This document shows, piece by piece, positions 57,792 to 64,000 of a stretch of DNA of 64,000 bases. A model generated the notes under the pieces. That model was not told the DNA's origin. It saw nothing but the letters and a program-made list of their open reading frames with translations, and searched no databases. Source of the DNA: Nostoc edaphicum CCNP1411. Its GTDB lineage: Bacteria; Cyanobacteriota; Cyanobacteriia; Cyanobacteriales; Nostocaceae. The stretch covers positions 6,533,001-6,597,000 of the forward strand of contig NZ_CP054698.1 in the NCBI RefSeq assembly GCF_014023275.1, in the 5' to 3' direction. Within the stretch, counting starts at the first letter, position 1, and each line of letters starts with the position of its first letter. The position numbers and the translations under genes were made by a program.

Positions 57792-58415
57792 CTACTCCAA
57801 AATCCACGCAGCCTGAAAAAAGTCATGCTCACAAAACATAGCATAACGATAGGTTGAATGCACAACAGGATTGGTAGTGGCATAATTGTCAACTAAATTT
57901 TCTAATTGTTGTGTTAGTGGTTGAAAGTCTGCGCTGCTGTAAGTACGAATCCAGTCTGCATATTGATGATTAGGAATGCCATTACAAGCCAACTTTTTTC
58001 CCAAAAAGGCATACAAACGCATACAGGGAGACATCGCCGCAGCAGTTAAGCCCACATCTCCACCCCAAGCAGTTGCTAATAAAAAGTCAGTATAGCGGCG
58101 GGTAGCAGATTGTGGTTCTACAGAATGCAAATTGACTCCCCACTGCGAAGCATAGCCACTATGCAACCGCAGTTCTTCTAAAACACCGCTAGCTAAGTTA
58201 TGAAATGTAGTGAAGCCTAACCAGTCTGGTGCTTTAGCTGCGGCGATACTGTACGCACGGGCAAAAACTTCTAAAAAAAAAGCATCTTGCCCTACGTAGT
58301 AAGCAAATTTCACTTGCTCAAGAGTACCATCGCCAATGCCTTGAACGAAAGGATGCTCTAGGCAAGCTTGGGCTAAGTCTTGATTTGCTGCCCATAATTC
58401 CTTAGATAAAGTCAT
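57792..58415 (-). CDS. tenA: TenA-family thiaminase II / aminopyrimidine aminohydrolase
   Basis: 207 residues, the full helical TenA fold: HPFVQGIGDGTLEQVKFAYYVGQDAFFLEVFARAY, then the catalytic-site cysteine in AAMSPCMRLYAFLG, and the terminal FFQAAWILE with conserved Glu-type positions. TenA salvages the pyrimidine of degraded thiamin. The conserved Cys marks the TenA_C type. No thiamin riboswitch or thi gene adjacent. Confidence 0.88.
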   Translation of the reverse strand: MTLSKELWAANQDLAQACLEHPFVQGIGDGTLEQVKFAYYVGQDAFFLEVFARAYSIAAAKAPDWLGFTTFHNLASGVLEELRLHSGYASQWGVNLHSVEPQSATRRYTDFLLATAWGGDVGLTAAAMSPCMRLYAFLGKKLACNGIPNHQYADWIRTYSSADFQPLTQQLENLVDNYATTNPVVHSTYRYAMFCEHDFFQAAWILE

Positions 58416-58440
58416 TTGTTATTTGTCATTTGTCATTTGT
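58416..58440. repeat. STRR, TCATTTG heptads
   Basis: Tandem TTGTCAT units just upstream of tenA; a run of TTGCCTA units follows at 58509-58540. Confidence 0.7.
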
Positions 58441-58619
58441 ATATAGGACTCCTATTTGATTCTTGAAAAAAATCAGTACAACTTGAAGAGGCTTGTTTCC
58501 TGTTGTTTGTTGCCTATTGCCTATTGCCTATTGCCTACCTACCCAAATAATTTCAGAAATCAAAGCGGATTCCTATATTATCCCTCTGTTCTTTTAACTC
58601 TCTCCCTTAAAAAAAGTAC

Positions 58620-59390
58620 TTAAAAAGGGAAGAACTGGAGCAAGACTGAGCCAAGACTTCCCAAAAAGTCAACAAAACTGGGTTTACCAGCGCTTACCTT
58701 TTCATTGACGGGTGTTTGTAGTTCTTTAATAAAAGCTTGGGCTGTTAGCGTTCCAGGATTGTTGTTTTGGGATGTAAACAATTTTTCCGCAACTTGGGCG
58801 TCTTGGAATGCACCTTGTCTATCTAGTATTTGGTAACGGGCGACACCACGAGCTAAATAAGCACCCGCATATTCTGGTTTAATAGCGATCGCTTGATTAA
58901 AATAACTAATTGCTTGCTGTTGGTTGCCTTTTTGTGCCTCTGCTACACCCCAAGCATAAAATTCTTCTGGTGAAGCAATTTGTGATGGTATACCAACTGC
59001 ACCTTGGAAGTTAGCACCATTTAGGTAAGCACCAGTCAGTTCTACATTTGCTAGATAGGTATTTCTCAAATCAGCACCCGTCAAATTTGCCCCACTAAAT
59101 TTAGCTTCGCTCAAGTTAACACCAAATAAACTAGCGCCACTCAAGTTTGCACCCCGCAAATCTGCGCCGCTCAAGTTTGCACGACTGAGGTTAGCACCTG
59201 TGAGATTAGCACCACTCAAATTTGCTCCAGATAAATCAGCCATCACTAAACCTGCACTAGTCAAATCACAGTTTTGACATTGTTTAGTTGCCAATAACTG
59301 TCTAACATGTTCAGAATTTGCTGCTTGTACGCTGGTTGTCAAACTAATCGTGGTTAAAAATGCGGCTACACCTAGAATGTGGTTTTTCAT
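58620..59390 (-). CDS. Secreted pentapeptide-repeat protein with TPR-like domain
   Basis: 256 residues from ATG 59390, the start of a clean signal peptide (KNHILGVAAFLTTISLTTSVQAA). Pentapeptide repeats A(D/N)LSxxN run over about 48-130 (roughly 15 units), forming a right-handed square beta-helix. TPR motifs (about 145-200; YAWGVAEAQKGNQQQAISYFNQAI) follow. Likely periplasmic or thylakoid-lumenal scaffold; no binding partner is evident. Confidence 0.85.
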   Translation of the reverse strand: MKNHILGVAAFLTTISLTTSVQAANSEHVRQLLATKQCQNCDLTSAGLVMADLSGANLSGANLTGANLSRANLSGADLRGANLSGASLFGVNLSEAKFSGANLTGADLRNTYLANVELTGAYLNGANFQGAVGIPSQIASPEEFYAWGVAEAQKGNQQQAISYFNQAIAIKPEYAGAYLARGVARYQILDRQGAFQDAQVAEKLFTSQNNNPGTLTAQAFIKELQTPVNEKVSAGKPSFVDFLGSLGSVLLQFFPF

Positions 59391-59457
59391 ATTTATGTAA
59401 TATTTCTTACTCAATACCAACACTAACTGAGATGGATTTATACTTCAGCATTATGAT

Positions 59458-59682
59458 ATGAGCAATTTTAACAATTTGACCTCTGTAGTTACCTATATTA
59501 CTTATAAATTTGAGTATGGCGGTTATCAGTTGGCTTTGATACCAGTGTTAAACAAGCGATATCTTCTGTTGCGTGTGCAACGCGATCGCATTTCTCTATT
59601 TTATAAACAAGCGATCAATGTCAAGCAAAATGATGTGCCTCCACAACAGTCATTTGCTTTCGTATGCTCCGATTTTAAATAA
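59458..59682 (+). CDS. Doubtful small open frame
   Basis: 74 residues, no family and no clear ribosome binding site. It lies divergent from the pentapeptide gene and just before hicA. Composition is not unlike protein, so it is kept as a low-confidence candidate. Confidence 0.22.
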   Translation: MSNFNNLTSVVTYITYKFEYGGYQLALIPVLNKRYLLLRVQRDRISLFYKQAINVKQNDVPPQQSFAFVCSDFK

Positions 59683-59720
59683 ATATGAGACTATAGAAAC
59701 ATTAAAGCAGTCAGAAAAAC

Positions 59721-59987
59721 GTGAGTCAGCAAGACAAACTCTTAGACAAAATTCTCTCTGGGACTTCTGATACAGACATCCCTTTTGCCCAACTGTGGCA
59801 ACTTTTATATACACTAGGCTTTGATGAACGGATTCGTGGCGATCATCGTATTTTTATCAAAGCCGATGTTGAGGAAATATTGAACCTGCAACATAAAAGA
59901 GGTAAAGCCAAAAGCTATCAAATTAAACAAGTTCGGGCAGTAATTCTCAAGTATAAACTAGGAAGTAAAAATGATGTTTCGCTATGA
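59721..59987 (+). CDS. hicA: HicA-family toxin
   Basis: 88 residues from GTG 59721. The core FAQLWQLLYTLGFDERIRGDHRIFIKADVEEILNLQ has the HicA dsRNA-binding-like fold, with the catalytic His in GDHRIF. HicA cleaves mRNA. It overlaps hicB by 14-17 bp in the classical order hicA-hicB. This is an intact counterpart of the broken pair near 29.3 kb. Confidence 0.87.
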   Translation: MSQQDKLLDKILSGTSDTDIPFAQLWQLLYTLGFDERIRGDHRIFIKADVEEILNLQHKRGKAKSYQIKQVRAVILKYKLGSKNDVSL

Positions 59988-60183
59988 AATCATTCTCTAC
60001 TGGAGTGAATTAGATCAAGCCTTTATTGCTGAAGTACCAGAATTATCAGGCTGTGCTGCTGACGGCGATACTTACCAAGAAGCCCTGCATAATATAGAAT
60101 TAGTTATGCAGGAATGGATAGAAACGGCTAAAGATTTGGGGCGTTCAGTTCCTCAGCCTAGACCGCGTTTAATGTACATTTAA
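59971..60183 (+). CDS. hicB: HicB-family antitoxin
   Basis: 70 residues (Met2 at 59974 possible). FRYEIILYWSELDQAFIAEVPELSGCAADGDTYQEALHNIELVMQEWIETA is the partial RNase H-like HicB fold. No C-terminal DNA-binding domain is visible, so autoregulation may need HicA or another factor. Confidence 0.88.
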   Translation: MMFRYEIILYWSELDQAFIAEVPELSGCAADGDTYQEALHNIELVMQEWIETAKDLGRSVPQPRPRLMYI

Positions 60184-60306
60184 TTGATACAAAATCCTAC
60201 TGCCATAATAATATCTATAGCAGTCCTAAATTATACGTGAAAAGTTAGATACCCAACTTATCAAATAAGTTGGGTATCTGAACAGCGCAAAATATAATTG
60301 AAAAGG

Positions 60307-61368
60307 TTAGTTACTGGCAACCTTACAAATTACCATAATATGTGATTTGTATTTGTTAGTACTATATTGAAGAAGTTGTAATCCAGAACGTTCTAGTTCT
60401 TGTAAAAGTGCAGGCATTTCATGCTTATGATGTCGCCAAATAGTAATTTCTTCACCTTCTGAGATTTTAATCTTTTTATCTATCCCCATCTGATTAAAAT
60501 TTATAGTGTAATCATGATGTAGTTTGATATTAGCGATTATACTATCTGTTTTTAAATCATACTTCCTCACTAATTCACAATCTTCAGATTTAATCCCAAT
60601 CTTGTTTTTTACCCATCCATATATTTCTTCTACATGATACTTGCAGCCACCTCTCACGTTTCCATCCCATCTAGAGTTAGAGCCAATTTCATTAGTGAAT
60701 ACCAAAAAATCGTTTTTCCCCATGCTATCTCTAAAGTTTTTGAATACCTCGTCTCTATTTTGATGATTACCAATAGTAACCCCTAAGTGGAAAAATATTT
60801 TTGCTGTGTCATCAATTTCAAGGCTAGCTTTATTTTGAAATAAAGTTTTGGGTACGCAACTATTTTCGATGTCAATTGTGGAACTGATAAACTCGACGAG
60901 AGGAAACCATTTTTTAAAATTTTTTCTAGATAAATTAAGCAATTCATCGCTAATATCCAATGCGATATACTTATTGATTTTTGCCAATTGATTAAGTCTT
61001 TGAATAAATTTTTTAACGGGGTATGAATTTCCTGCACCTACGTCTACAATATTGACTTTTTTCCCATTTTGAATATTGGCATTCAAGTATTTAAAGTTAT
61101 TCTTTAAAAGTTCAATTTCTACATTTGATGTTCGATACCATGTAGGAATAAGATATTTGAGATAGAATTCATTCCAGATTTGTGCGCCTCTACCTTTATA
61201 AGAATACTTTAGAGGTATTTCTCGTCTGAATTCTAATGCATCAATTATTCCTAAAACTTCTTCTTCAGAAAAAAGAGAGTAGAACTCAGAACTTGGCTTG
61301 GCTGTGCGACTGATAGCAGTTGACATATCCGAGGGAAGTTGGGAATTGCTACGAAAATTTTGAGCCAT
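60307..61368 (-). CDS. EgtD-like SAM-dependent histidine methyltransferase family protein
   Basis: 353 residues. Matches the EgtD/DUF2260 fold: KYSYKGRGAQIWNEFYLKYLIPTWYRTSNVEIELLKNN, SAM-binding VNIVDVGAGNSYPVKKFIQ, YIALDISDELLNLS and FFHLGVTIGNHQNRDEVFKNF. Characterised members trimethylate histidine for ergothioneine, but no EgtB gene lies nearby and the codon use is unusually AT-rich, so the real substrate could be another amino group in a specialised pathway. Confidence 0.72.
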   Translation of the reverse strand: MAQNFRSNSQLPSDMSTAISRTAKPSSEFYSLFSEEEVLGIIDALEFRREIPLKYSYKGRGAQIWNEFYLKYLIPTWYRTSNVEIELLKNNFKYLNANIQNGKKVNIVDVGAGNSYPVKKFIQRLNQLAKINKYIALDISDELLNLSRKNFKKWFPLVEFISSTIDIENSCVPKTLFQNKASLEIDDTAKIFFHLGVTIGNHQNRDEVFKNFRDSMGKNDFLVFTNEIGSNSRWDGNVRGGCKYHVEEIYGWVKNKIGIKSEDCELVRKYDLKTDSIIANIKLHHDYTINFNQMGIDKKIKISEGEEITIWRHHKHEMPALLQELERSGLQLLQYSTNKYKSHIMVICKVASN

Positions 61369-61566
61369 TATTCTTGTTCTTTGGTTTTCTTAGGTATTTA
61401 AGATTAGCCGCAATGCTTGCCAAAGAGGTATTTTCCCATACCGTTGTCCAAAAATTGGGAATTTCTATTACAAATAGATTCCACATTCCCCACTCTCAAC
61501 TGACCAATGTGGTTTTTTACAATCAAAATACGAGATAATTTTCCAAAGATACAGGGGTAAATTCCA

Positions 61567-63360
61567 GTGCTTCAGCAACCAGAACGCCAGGAAACTTCGT
61601 CGATACAGTCAATCCAGCGCGTGCTTAAGAGTTTAAGCACTTACCGATGGACTTCTCTAGGAGCATTGGTTAGCCTGTTGCTGTTGACGATCGCAAACGC
61701 AGTTACCCCACAACTATTTCGGTGGGGAATTGATCAGGGTATCATCGAAAAAAACCTCCAAATTGTGCTGTACAGCGCCGCCTGGATGGTACTCGCCGCG
61801 ATCGCTCGTGGTGTATTTAACTTTGGACAAAGCTATTTAGCAGAAGCAGTGTCTCAAGGTGTAGCTTATGACCTGCGAAACAAAATTTTCAGCAAGATTC
61901 AAAATCTCAGTTTCAGTTATCATGACCAGGCGCAGACTTCCCAACTGCTAACCCGTGTCACCAGCGACATTGAGCAGATCCGTACCTTTGTTGGCACTAG
62001 CTTAATTCAGGTCATTGGTTCAATTGTGACATTGGTGACTATTTCGGTAGTTTTGCTGGTGATGAACTGGCAATTAGCACTAATTACCCTGACAGTAGTA
62101 CCCATAGCTGGATGGTTAATGGCGCGATTCATCAACCGAAATAACAAACTTTTTCGGCAGGTACAAGAGCAACTGAGCAACCTCAATGCTGTATTGCAAG
62201 AGAACTTACTCGGAATTCGGGTAGTGAAAGCCTTTGTGCGGGAATCAACTGAAAGGTCGCGTTACACGACACTGAATGATGGCCTAGTCAAGGCAAACAT
62301 GAAAACCATTAGCGCCATCCGTGATACCTTCCCCGTGATCTTTTTGCTGAGTAATTTAGTAACACTAGCAGTTTTCGGCTACGGGGGAGCGCAGGTAATT
62401 GGGAATAGATTTTCCATTGGCGAACTGGTGGCGTTTAATTCATACCTAGCGTTGATTCTCCAACCAATTTTGTTAATTGGATTTGCTGCACCTGCGATCG
62501 CTCAATCAGCTGCTTCCGCCGAACGAGTCTACGAAGTTGTAGATGCGGAGGTAGAAATTCGCGATCGCCCCGGCGCTGTCCCATTTGACACCTGCGTTGG
62601 TAGAATCACCTTTGAAAATGTTTCCTTTCGCTATCCAGGAGCAACAACCGAAACTCTCAAAGAAGTTTCCTTTGAAACCAAGCCGAAAGAGCTAATCGCC
62701 GTTTTAGGGATGACTGGTTCCGGGAAAAGCACAATTATGAACTTGCTTGCCCGCTTTTATGATGTCACAGGGGGAGCAGTTCGCATTGACGGACGAGATG
62801 TAAAAGATTTTACGCTCAAAAGTCTGCGATCGCGTATTGGGATTGTATTTCAGGAAACCACCCTCTTCTCTGGCACACTCCGCGAAAATATTGCCTACGC
62901 CAAACCCGATGCAACCTTAGAGCAGGTGATTGATGTTGCCAAAACCGCACAAATGCACGATTTTATTAGCGGTTTACCCGATGGCTACGAGACGATTGTA
63001 GGTGAACGGGGTGTGGGCTTATCTGGTGGACAAAAACAAAGAATTGCGATCGCTCGTACCTTACTAACCGATTACAGCATTCTGATTTTAGACGATAGTA
63101 CCTCAGCAGTAGATGCCAAAACTGCTGCCCAGATTCAAGCCGAACTAGATGGCTTAATGCGCCAAAAAGCTTGTACAACCTTTGTAGTAGCTCAACGCAT
63201 TAGCACCGTCAAGAATGCCGATCGCATTTTTGTCATGGATAAAGGAAGATTGGTAGCACAAGGCACTCACGAAGAATTGATGCAAACCAGCCCACTCTAC
63301 GGGGTGATTTTAGAATCTCAAGTAAAACCAAAAGAGAAAAATAATCCTCAATTAGCATAA
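61567..63360 (+). CDS. ABC half-exporter, degenerate-NBD subunit
   Basis: 597 residues from GTG 61567. Six transmembrane helices (about 35-320) fused to an ABC ATPase: Walker A GMTGSGKSTIMN, Q-loop VFQETTLF, signature LSGGQKQRIAIARTL, Walker B ILILDDSTSAVD. The usual catalytic Glu after Walker B is Asp, as in the degenerate subunit of heterodimeric exporters such as TM287 or BmrC. The next gene, 185 bp downstream, is a second half-exporter and likely its partner. Confidence 0.9.
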   Translation: MLQQPERQETSSIQSIQRVLKSLSTYRWTSLGALVSLLLLTIANAVTPQLFRWGIDQGIIEKNLQIVLYSAAWMVLAAIARGVFNFGQSYLAEAVSQGVAYDLRNKIFSKIQNLSFSYHDQAQTSQLLTRVTSDIEQIRTFVGTSLIQVIGSIVTLVTISVVLLVMNWQLALITLTVVPIAGWLMARFINRNNKLFRQVQEQLSNLNAVLQENLLGIRVVKAFVRESTERSRYTTLNDGLVKANMKTISAIRDTFPVIFLLSNLVTLAVFGYGGAQVIGNRFSIGELVAFNSYLALILQPILLIGFAAPAIAQSAASAERVYEVVDAEVEIRDRPGAVPFDTCVGRITFENVSFRYPGATTETLKEVSFETKPKELIAVLGMTGSGKSTIMNLLARFYDVTGGAVRIDGRDVKDFTLKSLRSRIGIVFQETTLFSGTLRENIAYAKPDATLEQVIDVAKTAQMHDFISGLPDGYETIVGERGVGLSGGQKQRIAIARTLLTDYSILILDDSTSAVDAKTAAQIQAELDGLMRQKACTTFVVAQRISTVKNADRIFVMDKGRLVAQGTHEELMQTSPLYGVILESQVKPKEKNNPQLA

Positions 63361-63438
63361 TTAATTTTGCTCACACCCTTCTAAATAAGTCGGTGGGAAT
63401 AAACCAAAACGTAAATAGTCTTAAAACCCTTATCAATA

Positions 63439-63472
63439 ACAAATGACAAATGACAAATGACAAATGACATTA
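63439..63472. repeat. STRR, AATGACA heptads
   Basis: Four tandem ACAAATG-type units between the two ABC genes, followed by TCCAAAA heptads up to the second start codon. Confidence 0.75.
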
Positions 63473-63545
63473 GCCTTAATCGCACCGACTTAACTTAAAT
63501 AAAGACTTTTAATCCAAAATCCAAAATCTAAAATCCAAAATTTTT

Positions 63546-64000
63546 ATGAGAGGCACTATTCCCGTTGTTGCATCTGAGGAAAACACTAGTCAGCAACTCT
63601 CTACCCTGCGGCGCTTTTTGCAATACGTGCTACTCTATCGCAAAGAAATTCCCATAGCCCTGACTTTAGTATTGATAGGTGCTATAACCCAGGCAATTGG
63701 GCCATTTTTCCTCGGCTGGTCAATTGATCGTCTAATTGCACAAGGGAATTTGCAAGGACTGCTGCTGTTATTAGGGCTACTTGGACTAAACTATGGACTT
63801 GGTGTATTAGCAATCCGGGGTCAAATTATTCGAGTCGGCTGGATTATGCAGCGATTGCTGGCTCAACTGAGGCAAGATATTTTCATTAAAATCCAAAGTT
63901 TGCCACTGAGCTTTTTTGATCGCAGCGAAGCAGGCGATTTAATGAGCCGTCTGCTGAATGATGTCAATACCGTGAATCAGGCATTTGGACTGACGATCGC
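63546..64000 (+). CDS. ABC half-exporter, partial at window end
   Basis: ATG 63546; 151 codons are visible and run off the window. The N-terminal membrane domain is clear: LLYRKEIPIALTLVLIGAITQAIGPFFLGWSID, then QRLLAQLRQDIFIKIQSLPLSFFDRSEAGDLMSRLLNDVNTVNQAF, the coupling region of type IV exporters. Same strand as the preceding half-exporter; the two probably form a heterodimer. Confidence 0.88.
   Translation, partial: MRGTIPVVASEENTSQQLSTLRRFLQYVLLYRKEIPIALTLVLIGAITQAIGPFFLGWSIDRLIAQGNLQGLLLLLGLLGLNYGLGVLAIRGQIIRVGWIMQRLLAQLRQDIFIKIQSLPLSFFDRSEAGDLMSRLLNDVNTVNQAFGLTI

Overview
The window is chromosomal DNA from a filamentous, probably heterocyst-forming cyanobacterium of the Nostoc/Anabaena type. 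The palindrome GCGATCGC (HIP1) recurs throughout. Families typical of that group are present: Ycf33/DUF751, DUF4327, an iron-uptake-type SLH porin, Uma2/DUF820 proteins, a HetZ-family protein and an XisI remnant. Spacers are full of the 7-bp tandem repeats (STRRs) seen in Nostocales. This assignment comes from gene content, not from a search.

Layout. 1-9.3 kb: a PEP-CTERM exoprotein, a CrtI/CrtISO-type oxidoreductase, a PIN toxin-antitoxin pair, a Tat-exported caspase-fold protein with a Tyr/Ser instead of His/Cys dyad, ATP sulfurylase, a Uma2 protein, a ParDE pair lying between two copies of a Uma2 3' end, and an unknown translationally coupled pair. 9.3-22.5 kb: mnmA, a SPOR-like protein, nnr, a RAYT transposase between inverted REP hairpins, larC, a Sua5/YrdC protein, a HetZ-family regulator, a convergent nuclease/Dam methylase pair, ycf33, rbfA, DUF4327 and an unknown protein. 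22.5-29.9 kb: a GC-rich SDR pseudogene, a CDF cation exporter, a receiver protein, guaA, cbiD, an orphan HicB with a broken HicA, and a small HAD protein. 29.9-35.2 kb: a complete rRNA operon on the minus strand (16S, tRNA-Ile, tRNA-Ala, 23S, 5S, terminator).

35.5-49.4 kb: nadC, an XisI pseudogene, an acetyltransferase, an AT-rich unknown protein, a double-NBD peptide ABC ATPase, a SpoU methyltransferase, tRNA-Leu(CAG), murA (apparently with an ATT start), a porin divergent from znuABC with a Zur-like box between them, and tRNA-Phe(GAA).

49.40-54.50 kb is the most unusual part. It is a 5.04-kb integrated element inserted in the 3' half of tRNA-Phe, bounded by 57-bp identical direct repeats. 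It carries a tyrosine recombinase, a BRO-N protein, five small genes of no known family, phased TGGCATAAA arm-like sites at both ends, and three dispersed inverted-repeat clusters framed by GGTATACC-type motifs. I see no structural, conjugation or known replication gene. It looks like a minimal satellite or integrative island whose cis-acting sites I do not recognise.

54.5-64 kb: a frameshifted Uma2 gene, two unknown membrane/secreted proteins, an LpxB-like glycosyltransferase, TenA, a pentapeptide-repeat protein, HicAB, an EgtD-like methyltransferase and two consecutive ABC half-exporters; the second runs off the window. Small mobile or foldback repeats and broken toxin-antitoxin or Uma2 genes are scattered throughout, indicating steady small-scale remodelling.
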